A DNA stretch of 64,000 nucleotides from Streptomyces sp. Tue6028 (GCF_002300165.1 NZ_MLCE01000015.1:1-64000), one strand, 5' to 3'; positions 24,869 to 33,577 are shown, counted from the first letter of the stretch. Notes: generated by a model from the sequence alone, not told the origin. Numbers and translations: made by a program.

Positions 24869-26329
24869 CTACTGGTGAGCCGGGACCGGCTCGGACTGGG
24901 GTTCGGAGCCCCGGCCGGCCAGGCGCTCCCGCCAGGCGGCGAGGACGGCGGCCTCGGTCGGCTTGGTGGCCAGGGACACCACCACGTAGGCGACGAGCGA
25001 GGACAGCAGGCCGTAGTAGACGGGCTCGTTGGCGAGGATGCCGTAGCCCGCCATCAGGCCGATGACCGCGAGGCCGCCGACGACGACGGAGGCCAGTGCG
25101 CCGGCCGCCGTGCCGCGCTTCCACAGCAGGCCGCCGAGGATCGGTACGAGCAGGCCGCCGACGAGCAGGTTGTAGGCGACGGTCAGCGCCTCGACGACGT
25201 TGTTGAGCGCGATCGCCGTACAGATCACCGCGACGCCCATGATCAGGATGAAGGCGCGGTTGCCCTTGACCTCGTCGTGCTCCTCGCTGTCACGCTTGAC
25301 CACCCCGCGCAGCTTCGCCCAGATGTCGTTGTTGGCGACGGTGGCGCAGGCGATGAGGGCGCCGGAGGAGGTGGACATGACGGCCGCGAGGGCGGCGGCC
25401 AGCACCAGTCCGCGCACACCGACCGGGAGTTCGTCCTTGACGATGGTCGCGAAGGCCGTGTCGGCGCTGGGCAGCTTCGGGTACATCACCTTGGCGGCGG
25501 TGCCGATGACGGCGCCGGCGAGGGCGTAGACCAGGCAGTAGGTGCCCGCGACGGTGCCGCCCCACTTGGCCGTCTTGTCGCTGCGCGCGGTGAACACGCG
25601 CTGCCAGATGTCCTGCCCGATCAACATGCCGAAGGTGTAGATGAGCACGTAGGTGAAGATCGTCTCGCCGCCGATGCCCAGCGGATCGAAGTACTCGGTG
25701 GGCAGCTTGGCCTTCATCTCGCTGAAGCCGCCGGCCTTGACCACCGCGATGGGCAGCAGGAGCAGCAGCACACCGATCGTCTTCACGACGAACTGCACCA
25801 TGTCGGTGAGGGTGATCGACCACATGCCGCCGAGCGTCGAGTACGCCACGACGATGGAGCCGCCGATCACGATGGCGAGCGTGCGGTTCATGTCGAACAG
25901 GACGTCGAAGATCGTGGCGTACGCGATGGTCGAGGTGACCGCGAGCATGAGGGTGTACGCCCACATGACGACACCGGAGATCACGCCGGCCCGGCCGCCG
26001 TAGCGCAGGTCGAGCATCTCGGAGACGGTGTAGACCTTCAGCCGGGCGATACGCGCCGAGAAGAAGATCGACAGGGCGAGCAGGCCGAGCCCGATGGTGA
26101 ACACCATCCAGGCGCCGGAGAGCCCGTACTGGTAGCCGAGGCCGACGCCGCCGATGGTGGACGCGCCGCCGAGGACGATGGCGGCCATGGTGCCGGAGTA
26201 CATGGCCGGGCCCAGCCGTCGTCCCGCCACGAGGAACTCGCTCTTGGACTTGGCGCGGCGCATGCCCCACCAGCCCATGGCAAGCATGCCGGCCAGGTAG
26301 ACGACGATCACTGTGTAGTCGACGGCCAT
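24869..26329 (-). CDS. Sodium:solute symporter (SSS family)
   Basis: 486 residues from the ATG at 26329, which has GAAGGAGGG upstream; the longer open frame is unsupported. About 13 hydrophobic helices. Family landmarks are VAGRRLGPAMYSGTMAAIVL (helix 2 and loop), the SSS pattern GGASTIGGVGLGYQYG, and GQDIWQRVFTARSDK in the middle. It imports an unknown organic solute with Na+. Adjacency to a ureohydrolase and TPP enzyme suggests a guanidino compound, polyamine or arginine derivative. It is divergent from a PucR-type activator and probably its target. Confidence 0.9.
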   Translation of the reverse strand: MAVDYTVIVVYLAGMLAMGWWGMRRAKSKSEFLVAGRRLGPAMYSGTMAAIVLGGASTIGGVGLGYQYGLSGAWMVFTIGLGLLALSIFFSARIARLKVYTVSEMLDLRYGGRAGVISGVVMWAYTLMLAVTSTIAYATIFDVLFDMNRTLAIVIGGSIVVAYSTLGGMWSITLTDMVQFVVKTIGVLLLLLPIAVVKAGGFSEMKAKLPTEYFDPLGIGGETIFTYVLIYTFGMLIGQDIWQRVFTARSDKTAKWGGTVAGTYCLVYALAGAVIGTAAKVMYPKLPSADTAFATIVKDELPVGVRGLVLAAALAAVMSTSSGALIACATVANNDIWAKLRGVVKRDSEEHDEVKGNRAFILIMGVAVICTAIALNNVVEALTVAYNLLVGGLLVPILGGLLWKRGTAAGALASVVVGGLAVIGLMAGYGILANEPVYYGLLSSLVAYVVVSLATKPTEAAVLAAWRERLAGRGSEPQSEPVPAHQ

Positions 26330-26493
26330 GCTGGGCCCTCCTTCGCGCACTCTCGGTGGCGTGTCGTGCAGATGGTTGGGGGACGCGGCCGGGAGCAACG
26401 CCCCGGCCGGGAGACCGACAGCGGATCGCGGGGACATACGCCCGTACCCGCGGCTGCCGACGGCACTGACCCTAGGTGGCCGAAAAGCGACTC

Positions 26494-26509
26494 TGAAGTG
26501 TACGTTTCA
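26494..26509. promoter_or_regulatory. Interrupted palindrome in the PucR/symporter divergent region
   Basis: TGAAGTGTACGTTTCA (26494-26509) is symmetric at 12 of 16 positions about a central GTAC. The same GTAC core recurs in the leader at 24766-24868, so one regulator may bind both. It lies 38 bases before the PucR start. Confidence 0.45.
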
Positions 26510-26546
26510 TCCACTGTTCTTGAACCGGATGGAGGGAACGTCCACC

Positions 26547-28088
26547 ATGCCGGACCCATCTGCCCCTTTCGCAACTCCCACCCCACCCACCACACCGGTG
26601 CCGCTGAGCGCGCTGACCGCCCGGGAGGACCTCGGCCTGCGCCAGATCGCCGGACCGGTGGACGAAGGCACGCTGATCCACTGGGCGCACACGTCGGAGA
26701 TGGCGGACCCCTATCCGTACCTGCTCGGCGGCGAGCTGCTGCTGACCGCCGGGGTGCACGTCCCGGAGGCGGCGGGCCCGGACGGGGGCCCTCCCCGGCC
26801 GGGCGGGGCAGGCAGCCTGGAGGAGTACTTCGACGCCTACGTCTCCCGGATCGTGGCGGCGGGCGGGGCGGCACTGGGGTTCGGGCTGGCCCCGGTGCAC
26901 GACACCGTGCCGCTGGCGCTGGTCGCCGCCTGCGACGCCCACGGGCTTCCCCTGCTGGAGGTCCCGCCCCAGACCACCTTCTCCGGGGTGGCGCGCGCCG
27001 TCTGGCAGCTGATGGCCCAGGCCCGCATGGCGGAGCTGCGGCGCACCACGGAGGCCCAGCAGAGCCTTGCCGCAGCCGCGGCGCGGCCGGACCCGGTGCC
27101 CGCCGTGCTGCGGCAGCTCGCCCAGCGCGTGAGCGGCTGGGCCGTGCTGTACGGACCGGACGGCGCGGTACTGGCCACGGCCGGCCGGGCGGCCCCGGCC
27201 GCGGAGTCCCCCGCCGCGAGGGCCCTCGCGGAGCTCGCCGGCGTCGTGCGGCCCGAAGAGGGCAAGGGCCCCGGCCCCACCTCCGCCGCCGACACCGCGG
27301 GCGGTCTCCACCTCTTTGCCTACGCCCTCGGCGCCGGGCGGGGCTTCGTGCTCGGCGTCGGCGCACCGCACCGGGAGCCGGGGGACCACACCATCGCCTC
27401 CGTGGCGGCCGTGCTGCTCTCCCTGCTCACCGGGGAGCACCAGAGCGGCAGCGGCGCGGCGCGCACGGCGGCGCTCGTCCGCATGCTGCTCGGGGCCGCG
27501 CCGCAGGACGTGGCCCCGCTCCTCGGCGGCGACCGCTGGGTCGTCGTGCATGCGCGGCCCGCCGCCGACGGCCCCGCGCCGGACGCCGTCGCCGCGTCCG
27601 CGCTGGGGGCGGCGGTGGGCTCCGCGCTGGTCGACACCGGCGGTGACGTCGTCCGCGTCCTCGTCCCCGGCGACCGCGTGCCCGCCGAGCAGGCGGGCTG
27701 GACGTGCGGGGTCAGCGCGCCCGTCACCCCGCAGGAGTGGCCGACCGCCGACACCCAGGCCGCCCGCGCCCTGGCCCGCGCCCGCGCGACGCGCACCGCG
27801 CTGGTCCGGCACGGCGAACGTCCGGTGCTGGCCGACCTCGTCCCCCCTGAGGACGCCGAGGCCCACGCCCGCACCCTGCTCGCCCCCGTCGCCGGCACCC
27901 CCGCGCTCACCGAGACCCTCCGCACCTGGCTCTCCCTGCACGGCAGTTGGGACCGCACGGCGGTGGCCCTGTCGGTGCACCGCAACACGGTCCGCCAACG
28001 CATCGCCCGGTGCGCCGCGTTGCTCGGGGCGGACCTCGACGATCCGGATGTGCGGATGGAGTTGTGGTTCGCCCTGCGGCAGGACTGA
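26547..28088 (+). CDS. PucR/CdaR-type transcriptional regulator
   Basis: 513 residues from the ATG at 26547 after GGAGGGAACG. The N-terminal PucR domain (about 20-150) includes WAHTSEMADPYPYLLGGELLL, the signature around residue 50. A variable middle sensor region follows. The C-terminal HTH_30 domain reads TLRTWLSLHGSWDRTAVAL then VHRNTVRQRIARCAALLG (about 455-500). PucR proteins activate purine, amino-acid or polyamine catabolism in response to substrate. It is divergent from the symporter-ureohydrolase-TPP operon, the obvious target. The linker is unusually rich in Ala and Pro. Confidence 0.9.
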   Translation: MPDPSAPFATPTPPTTPVPLSALTAREDLGLRQIAGPVDEGTLIHWAHTSEMADPYPYLLGGELLLTAGVHVPEAAGPDGGPPRPGGAGSLEEYFDAYVSRIVAAGGAALGFGLAPVHDTVPLALVAACDAHGLPLLEVPPQTTFSGVARAVWQLMAQARMAELRRTTEAQQSLAAAAARPDPVPAVLRQLAQRVSGWAVLYGPDGAVLATAGRAAPAAESPAARALAELAGVVRPEEGKGPGPTSAADTAGGLHLFAYALGAGRGFVLGVGAPHREPGDHTIASVAAVLLSLLTGEHQSGSGAARTAALVRMLLGAAPQDVAPLLGGDRWVVVHARPAADGPAPDAVAASALGAAVGSALVDTGGDVVRVLVPGDRVPAEQAGWTCGVSAPVTPQEWPTADTQAARALARARATRTALVRHGERPVLADLVPPEDAEAHARTLLAPVAGTPALTETLRTWLSLHGSWDRTAVALSVHRNTVRQRIARCAALLGADLDDPDVRMELWFALRQD

Positions 28089-28227
28089 CGTCTGCGGGCG
28101 CAGCGTCCCGGCGCGTCGGCAAGGCCGCAGGTCCGCGAGCCGGCACGGGCACATGAGTGCCCGTCGGCCGCCGAGTGACCCGTGTCCCAGCGGTCGGGAC
28201 GGCCACCCCCGGGACCGGGCGCACCGG

Positions 28228-28243
28228 CACAATGGGAGGCATG
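28228..28243 (+). promoter_or_regulatory. Possible leaderless promoter of the phosphatase-like gene
   Basis: CACAAT (28228-28233) followed by 7 nt and the ATG at 28241 fits the leaderless geometry. The only GGAGG abuts the ATG too closely to act as a ribosome site. The hexamer is a weak -10, so this is tentative. Confidence 0.35.
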
Positions 28244-29029
28244 CCGATACCCGGGACCCCCAGCCGCGCCGAGCTCGTCGACCACCTCGTACAGACCCGC
28301 ATCGCGGGTGACGTCGCCACGCCCCGCGAGAACAACCTCTCCCACTACCGCAAGCTCGCGAACGGCGACCGGAACTTCTGGCTCGGCCTGGAGCTCGGCG
28401 ACCGCTGGACCGACGAGCAGGACGTCCTCGCGGTGATGGCGGAGCGCTGCGGGGTGAGCGACGATCCGGAGTACCGGTACGGGCAGGACACCATCGACCC
28501 CGAACTGACGGTGGACGCGCTGGAGCGGGCCGCGGCCCGGTTGCGCAAGGCGGCCGACGGCGAGCAGCGGGTGCTGTTCGCGACCGGGCACCCGGGGGGT
28601 CTGCTCGACGTGCACCGCGCGACCGCCGCGGCCCTGCGTGCCGCCGGCTGCGAGATCGTCGTCATCCCGGACGGTCTGCAGACCGACGAGGGTTATGTCT
28701 TCCAGTTCGCGGACGTCGCCGTCCTGGAGCACGGCGCCACCCTCTGGCACACCCACTCCGGCGAGCCGATGCGGGCGATCCTCACCGGTCTGGAACGCGA
28801 GGGCCGTCCACTGCCCGACCTGGTCGTCGCGGACCACGGGTGGGCGGGCTGCGCCGGCCAGCTCGGCCTGGACTCCATCGGGTACGCCGACTGCAACGAC
28901 CCCGCGCTGTTCCTCGCGGAGGCCGAAGGGACGCTCCAGGTGACGATCCCTCTGGACGACCACGTCAAGAGCCCGCGGTACTACGACCCCCTGACGGCCT
29001 ATCTGCTGGCCGAGGCGGGCCTGGCGTAG
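28241..29029 (+). CDS. Putative phosphatase (PF15698-like)
   Basis: 262 residues. It resembles actinobacterial proteins annotated as phosphatase (PF15698). Visible conserved features are LSHYRKLANGDRNFWLGLEL, LFATGHPGGLLDVHRATAAA (about residue 115-135), TLWHTHSGEPMRAIL (about 170) and LVVADHGWAGCAGQLG (about 195). The His-rich segments could form a metal centre, but I know no biochemical proof. Cytosolic, no signal. The ATG at 28241 or one at 28232 is possible; the longer open frame to 28157 is unsupported. Two hairpins follow the gene. Confidence 0.75.
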   Translation: MPIPGTPSRAELVDHLVQTRIAGDVATPRENNLSHYRKLANGDRNFWLGLELGDRWTDEQDVLAVMAERCGVSDDPEYRYGQDTIDPELTVDALERAAARLRKAADGEQRVLFATGHPGGLLDVHRATAAALRAAGCEIVVIPDGLQTDEGYVFQFADVAVLEHGATLWHTHSGEPMRAILTGLEREGRPLPDLVVADHGWAGCAGQLGLDSIGYADCNDPALFLAEAEGTLQVTIPLDDHVKSPRYYDPLTAYLLAEAGLA

Positions 29030-29033
29030 CCCC

Positions 29034-29095
29034 GTCCACGGCCCCTGAGCCGTGGACCGGCGCGATGTGCGACTCCGCTGACGGAGTCGCACATC
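29034..29095. terminator. Double hairpin terminator
   Basis: First stem GTCCACGG (29034-29041) with CCGTGGAC (29050-29057). Second stem GATGTGCGACTCCG (29064-29077) with CGGAGTCGCACATC (29082-29095), 14 perfect pairs around CTGA. Between convergent stops. Confidence 0.85.
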
Positions 29096-29117
29096 GTCCT
29101 ATTCGGTGCGGTGGGGA

Positions 29118-29525
29118 TCAGTGCCCGCCACCGCCGCCACCGCCGCCGCCGTGGCCGCCGCCACCGCCGCCGCCGTGACCGCCGCCACCGCCGCCGTGAC
29201 CGCCGCCACCGCCGCCGTGACCGCCACCGCCGTAACCGCCGCCGCCGTGGTCGCCGCCGCCGTAACCGCCGCCGCCGTGGTCGCCACCGTAGCCGCCACC
29301 GCCGTGGTCGCCGCCGTAGCCGCCGCCGTAGCCGTTATCGTCGTCGTCGTAGCCGCCGCCGTAGCCGTAGCCGTTGTCGTCGTCGTCGTTCCAGGAACTG
29401 CTGTAACCGGAGTCGTGGTTCGAGCTCGCCGAAGCGGTGCCCGCCGTGCCGATCGCGGCACCTCCGGCCATCAGCAGACCGGCGGCCGACATCACGAAGA
29501 CGCGCCTGGCGCGTTGTGATCGCAT
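29118..29525 (-). CDS. Exported glycine/histidine/aspartate-rich protein
   Basis: 135 residues from the ATG at 29525, with GGAGAGG 9 nt upstream; an in-frame ATG 18 bases earlier has no site. A signal peptide (RRVFVMSAAGLLMAGGAAIG) ends near ASAS. The mature protein is low complexity: DDDDNGYGYGGGYDDDDNGYGG, then repeated GGDHGGGGYGG units, and a C-terminal run of Gly7-9 blocks separated by His. Histidines are spaced about every 7-8 residues, a pattern of metal-binding or adhesive wall proteins. A cation-diffusion transporter lies upstream on the same strand, which makes a metal link attractive but unproven. The + strand reads as alanine-rich shadow frames. Confidence 0.7.
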   Translation of the reverse strand: MRSQRARRVFVMSAAGLLMAGGAAIGTAGTASASSNHDSGYSSSWNDDDDNGYGYGGGYDDDDNGYGGGYGGDHGGGGYGGDHGGGGYGGGDHGGGGYGGGGHGGGGGGHGGGGGGHGGGGGGGHGGGGGGGGGH

Positions 29526-29821
29526 GGGAAAATACCTCTCCATCGTCTCTCGCGGCTCCCTGAAGGACCGACGCGAGGTGGATGGCCGCCGCCGCAGTAG
29601 AAGGAAGAAGATGCGGCGCGGTCTATGGGCTTACCGCGGCATTCTGAGGGGCACGGCCCTGCCGCCGACGTCTCCAGAGCCCCCTGCGCCAGGTTGCGCG
29701 GGTGACCGCTGTGACCGGGTTCCCGCGGTGACGGAACCTCGTCGGACGGTATGCCGTGCGTCGCGGCATTTCACCCATAAAGACTAATCCCGCACCCGTC
29801 ACTCGTCATCTCGAGAGCAAC

Positions 29822-30802
29822 TCAGGCATCATGCACCCCGGTCGGCCCGCCGCTGCCGGGGCCCGGCGTGGGGTCCAGGTACACCCGGCTCACCACGGGA
29901 AACACCGCCCGCAGTCGCTCTTCGGCCCGCTCGCAGGCCCATTCGACCTGAGCCGCGGTCGACACGTCACGGAAGTCGACCTTGGCCGCGACCAGCGCCT
30001 CCCGCGGCCCCTGCACCAGAGTCGTCAACTCCAGTACGGCCTCCACGTGCTCGACGGCCAGCAGTTCGGCCCTGATCCGCTCCCGCACCGGCCGGGGCAG
30101 GGCGCGGCCGATGAGCAACTCCGCGTTGGAGCGGCCGAGAACCCAGGCCACGTACAGCAGCAGGAGGCCGATGCACAGCGACGCGACGCCGTCCCAGACA
30201 CCCGAGCCGGTCAGCTGGCCGCCCAGCAGGCCGCCCGCGGCGAGCAGCAGACCCACCAGCGCGGCCGAGTCCTCCATGACGACGGCCTTCACGGCGGTGT
30301 CGGGCGTGCGTCTGAGGTACCGCTGGAACGGCGCGCCGTGGCGCTCGGCCTCGCCCCGCGCCTGCCGCACGCCCGTCCGCAGGGAGAAGCCCTCCAGCAC
30401 GAAGGCGATGCCGAGCACGATGTAGGAGACGAGCGGGTCGCCGAGTTCCTCGCCCGCGACCAGGGTGTGGATGCCGTCGTACAGGGAGAACACGGCGCCG
30501 CCCACGAAGGTGGCGACCGCGGCGAGCAGCGCCCAGATGTAACGCTCCGGGCCGTATCCCAGCGGATGGTCCTCGTCGGCCGGCTTCTCGCTGCGCTTCA
30601 GCGCCGTCAGCAGCAGCCCCTCGGTGATGGTGTCGGCGACGGAGTGCGCGGCCTCCGACAGCATCGCGCTGGAACCGCTGATGATGCCGGCGACCGCCTT
30701 GGCGAGCGCGATGCCGAGATTGGCGACGGCGGCGACGATCACCGTGAAGGTGCTCTCGCCGCCGCCGTCGCTCCGCTGTGCCCCAGCGTCTTCTTCGGCC
30801 AT
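29822..30802 (-). CDS. Cation diffusion facilitator-family metal transporter
   Basis: 326 residues with six hydrophobic helices. The first metal site lies in SSAMLSEAAHSVADTITEG (AHSVAD, helix 2). Helix 5 carries VMEDSAALVGLLLAAGG, in which Glu replaces the usual His of the HxxxD pair, so metal specificity may differ from ZitB-type zinc exporters. The loop HPLGYGPERYIWAL is typical. The C-terminal cytoplasmic domain starts near 230. It exports divalent metal with proton antiport. Adjacent downstream is a His-rich exported protein; the stop of the TesB gene upstream is 3 bases away, suggesting co-transcription. Confidence 0.9.
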   Translation of the reverse strand: MAEEDAGAQRSDGGGESTFTVIVAAVANLGIALAKAVAGIISGSSAMLSEAAHSVADTITEGLLLTALKRSEKPADEDHPLGYGPERYIWALLAAVATFVGGAVFSLYDGIHTLVAGEELGDPLVSYIVLGIAFVLEGFSLRTGVRQARGEAERHGAPFQRYLRRTPDTAVKAVVMEDSAALVGLLLAAGGLLGGQLTGSGVWDGVASLCIGLLLLYVAWVLGRSNAELLIGRALPRPVRERIRAELLAVEHVEAVLELTTLVQGPREALVAAKVDFRDVSTAAQVEWACERAEERLRAVFPVVSRVYLDPTPGPGSGGPTGVHDA

Positions 30803-30805
30803 GCC

Positions 30806-31693
30806 TCAGTCTGACCGAGGGATGCGGACCACGCCCTCCTGGATCACCGAGATCGCCAGTCGGCCGTCCTGGGTGTAGATACGGGCCTGGCCCAGTCCCC
30901 GGCCGCCCGACGCGGACGGGGACTCCTGGTCGTACAGCAGCCATTCGTCGGCGCGGAACGGGCGGTGGAACCACATCGCGTGGTCCAGGGAGGCCCCGAC
31001 GACGTCACCGACCGCCCAGCCGCCGCGCCCGTGCGCGAGCAGGATGGAGTCGAGGAGCGTCATGTCGGAGACGTAGGTGGCGAGGACGACGTGCAGCAGC
31101 GGTTCGTCGATGGCCCCGTCGAGCTTGCCGTTGGTGCGGAACCACACCTGGGAGCGCGGCTCGCGGATCTCCCCGACGGTGCCGTACGGCGGTGCGTCGA
31201 CGTAGCGCAGGTCGACGGACTCGCGCGCCTCCAGCAGGCGCTCGGCGATGACCGGGTCGGCGAACACGTCCGCGTACCGCGGCAGCAGTTCGGCGCCCGT
31301 CGGCAGGGTCTCCGGGTCGGGCGCGGACGGCATCGGGGCCTGGTGCTCCATGCCCTCCTCGTACGTCTGGAACGACGCGGAGAGGTGGAAGATCGGCTGG
31401 CCGTGCTGGACGGCGACGACACGCCGGGTGGTGAAGGAGCGGCCGTCGCGGATGCGGTCCACCGAGTACACGATGGGCGCGCCGGGGTCCCCCGCACGCA
31501 GGAAGTACGCGTGCAGGGAGTGCGCGTGCCGGTCCTCGGGGACCGTGCGCCCGGCGGCGACCAGTGCCTGCGCCGCCACCTGTCCCCCGAAGACCCGGGG
31601 GACGACGGCGGAGCGGGACTGGCCGCGGAAGATGTCCCGCTCGATCCGCTCCAGGTCGAGCAGATCGAGCAGGGACTGGAGTGCCTGACTCAT
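30806..31693 (-). CDS. tesB: Acyl-CoA thioesterase II (TesB family)
   Basis: 295 residues from the ATG at 31693; the frame stays open through the antisense of the acyl-CoA dehydrogenase but that part is noise. The double hot-dog fold begins LLDLLDLERIERDIFRGQS. The conserved catalytic segments are VVPRVFGGQVAAQALVAAGRTV (about residue 32), DRHAHSLHAYFLRAG (about 58), and the C-terminal SLDHAMWFHRPFRADEWLLY with Asp, plus SPSASGGRGLGQARIYTQDG. It hydrolyses acyl-CoAs. No ribosome site is visible; TACAAC 7 nt upstream may mean a leaderless start. Next to the CDF gene and an acyl-CoA dehydrogenase. Confidence 0.9.
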   Translation of the reverse strand: MSQALQSLLDLLDLERIERDIFRGQSRSAVVPRVFGGQVAAQALVAAGRTVPEDRHAHSLHAYFLRAGDPGAPIVYSVDRIRDGRSFTTRRVVAVQHGQPIFHLSASFQTYEEGMEHQAPMPSAPDPETLPTGAELLPRYADVFADPVIAERLLEARESVDLRYVDAPPYGTVGEIREPRSQVWFRTNGKLDGAIDEPLLHVVLATYVSDMTLLDSILLAHGRGGWAVGDVVGASLDHAMWFHRPFRADEWLLYDQESPSASGGRGLGQARIYTQDGRLAISVIQEGVVRIPRSD

Positions 31694-31728
31694 GTCGTCA
31701 GTTGTACCGTGAACTTTTTTCGCGGGCC

Positions 31729-32886
31729 TTACAGGCCCATGTCCTTGGCGATGATCGTCTTCATGATCTCGCTGGTGCCGCCGTAGATGCGGTTGACGCG
31801 GTTGTCCGCGTACAGGCGGGCGATCGGGTACTCGTTCATGAAGCCGTAGCCGCCGTGCAGCTGGAGGCAGCGGTCGATGACGCGGTGCGCGACCTCGGTG
31901 CAGAACAGCTTGGCGCTGGCGGCCTCGGCCGGGGTCAGCTCGCCCGCGTCGAGGGCCTCCAGGGCGCGGTCGGCGACGGCCTCGGCGGCGTCCACCTCGG
32001 CCTGGCAGGCGGCCAGCTCGAACTTGGTGTTCTGGAAGGACGCGACGGTCTTGCCGAAGACGGTGCGGTCCTGGACGTACTCCTTGGCGAACCGGACGGC
32101 CGCCTTGGCCTGCGCGTACGCGCCGAAGGCGATGCCCCAGCGCTCGGACGCCAGGTTGTGGCCGAGGTAGTAGAAGCCCTTGTTCTCCTCGCCGAGGAGG
32201 TCCTCGACCGGCACCTTGACGTCGACGAACGCAAGCTCGGCGGTGTCGGAGGTCTTCAGGCCGAGCTTGTCGAGCTTGCGGCCCACGGAGTAGCCCTCGG
32301 CCTTGGTGTCCACGGCGAAGAGGGATATGCCGAAGCGGCGGTCCTCGGCGGTGGGCGCGGAGGTACGGGCGCAGACGATCACGCGGTCGGCGTGGACGCC
32401 GCCGGTGATGAAGGTCTTGGCGCCGTTGAGGACGTAGTGCGTGCCGTCCTCGGAGAGCTTGGCGGTGGTCTTCATGCCCGCGAGGTCGGAGCCGGTGCCC
32501 GGCTCGGTCATCGCGAGGGCCCACATCTCCTCGCCGGAGACGAACTTCGGCAGGAAGCGCTTCTTCTGCTCGTCGGTGGCGAGCATCTTGATGTACGGCA
32601 GGCCGAGCAGCACGTGCACGCCGGAGCCACCGAACTGGACACCGGCGCGGGCGGTCTCCTCGTACATCACGGCTTCGAACTTGTACGAGTCGATGCCGGC
32701 GCCGCCGAACTCCTCGTCGACGCGGATGCCGAAGACACCGAGCTCCGCGAGCTTGTAGTAGAAGTCGCGCGGCGCCTGGCCCGCGGCGAACCACTCGTCG
32801 TAGACGGGAACGACCTCGGCCTCGATGAAGGACCGCAGGGTCTCCCGGAACGCCTCGTGATCCTCGTTGAACACCGTACGGCGCAC
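31729..32886 (-). CDS. Acyl-CoA dehydrogenase (long-chain/isovaleryl-like active-site group)
   Basis: 385 residues from a GTG at 32886, preceded by GGAGGTGG at 7 nt; the ATG at 32910 lacks a site. The protein begins RRTVFNEDHEAFRETLRSFI. FAD/substrate segments: WALAMTEPGTGSDLAGMKTT, FITGGVHADRVIV, and VHGGYGFMNEYPIARLY near the C-terminus. The position of the MCAD catalytic Glu is IYGGTSEIMKTII (Gly), the long-chain/isovaleryl pattern in which the base is elsewhere. It oxidises acyl-CoA to enoyl-CoA and passes electrons to ETF. Its operator region carries an AAGCGCTT palindrome. Confidence 0.9.
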   Translation of the reverse strand: MRRTVFNEDHEAFRETLRSFIEAEVVPVYDEWFAAGQAPRDFYYKLAELGVFGIRVDEEFGGAGIDSYKFEAVMYEETARAGVQFGGSGVHVLLGLPYIKMLATDEQKKRFLPKFVSGEEMWALAMTEPGTGSDLAGMKTTAKLSEDGTHYVLNGAKTFITGGVHADRVIVCARTSAPTAEDRRFGISLFAVDTKAEGYSVGRKLDKLGLKTSDTAELAFVDVKVPVEDLLGEENKGFYYLGHNLASERWGIAFGAYAQAKAAVRFAKEYVQDRTVFGKTVASFQNTKFELAACQAEVDAAEAVADRALEALDAGELTPAEAASAKLFCTEVAHRVIDRCLQLHGGYGFMNEYPIARLYADNRVNRIYGGTSEIMKTIIAKDMGL

Positions 32887-32910
32887 TGCCGCCACCTCCA
32901 CCGGATGCAT

Positions 32911-32930
32911 GTCTAAGCGCTTGCTCAGAT
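32911..32930 (-). promoter_or_regulatory. AAGCGCTT palindrome upstream of the acyl-CoA dehydrogenase
   Basis: The minus strand reads GAGCAAGCGCTTAGAC. AAGCGCTT (32915-32922) is a perfect palindrome within a site resembling the AGCAAGCGCTTGCT type of TetR operators. It lies about 25-40 bases before the GTG at 32886, a position suited to repression of initiation. Confidence 0.45.
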
Positions 32931-32986
32931 TTCAGGTTACCGGTGGGTCGCGAGCGCCGTCCAGAGCCATCCCCCCGAGACGCTCG

Positions 32987-33577
32987 TCACTCCCCGGCGG
33001 CCGCGAAGGCCCCGCGGGCCATGCGGTGCAGCAGCTCCGCGGTCCCCGCGCGGCCCGGCAGGGCACCCGGCCGGCCCAGGTGCGGCGTGGAGTTCAGCAG
33101 GCCGAAGACCGAGTGCACGGCCGACCTCGCGCTGGGCTCCGACAGCGCCGGATACACCTCGCGGACCACCTCCACCCACAGCTCGACGTACTGCCGCTGG
33201 AGCTGCCGCACGAGCTTGCGGTCACTGTCCCGGAGGCGGTCCAGCTCCCGGTCGTGCAGGGTGATCAAGGGACGGTCGTCGAGCGCGAAGTCGATGTGCC
33301 CCTCGATGAGCGAGTCGAGGACCGCCTCGGCATCCCCGTCCGCCTCCGCCACACGGCGCTTGCCGCCGGTGAGCAGCTGACCGCTGATGCCCACCAGCAG
33401 TTCGGCGAGCATCGCGTCCTTGCCGGGGAAGTGGCGGTAGAGACCGGGGCCGCTGATACCGACGGCCGCTCCTATCTCGTCCACGCCGACGCCGTGGAAG
33501 CCCCGCTCGGCGAAGAGCCGGGCGGCCTCCTTGAGGATCTGCTCGCGACGGGTGGGGGCGTCGGTTCTGGTGGCCAT
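32987..33577 (-). CDS. TetR-family transcriptional regulator
   Basis: 196 residues. The N-terminal HTH reads RREQILKEAARLFAERGFHG then GVDEIGAAVGISGPGLYRHF and PGKDAMLAELL, typical TetR. The C-terminal ligand domain is of average length. It is divergent from the carboxylase/HMG-CoA lyase/dehydrogenase operon and likely represses both itself and that operon. The ATG at 33577 lies exactly 7 nt after a TAGAAT on the minus strand, so the mRNA is leaderless. Its likely ligand is a CoA thioester or branched-chain acyl intermediate. Confidence 0.92.
   Translation of the reverse strand: MATRTDAPTRREQILKEAARLFAERGFHGVGVDEIGAAVGISGPGLYRHFPGKDAMLAELLVGISGQLLTGGKRRVAEADGDAEAVLDSLIEGHIDFALDDRPLITLHDRELDRLRDSDRKLVRQLQRQYVELWVEVVREVYPALSEPSARSAVHSVFGLLNSTPHLGRPGALPGRAGTAELLHRMARGAFAAAGE

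Noticed and set aside
24584..27646. Long plus-strand open frame (about 1020 codons)
   Set aside because: It spans the ureohydrolase and symporter in antisense and the PucR gene in another frame; no family features, no ribosome site.
29106..29519. Alanine-rich plus-strand open frame, or a CRISPR-like or satellite array
   Set aside because: The sequence is simply the antisense of the Gly/His-rich protein's codon repeats; there are no spacers.
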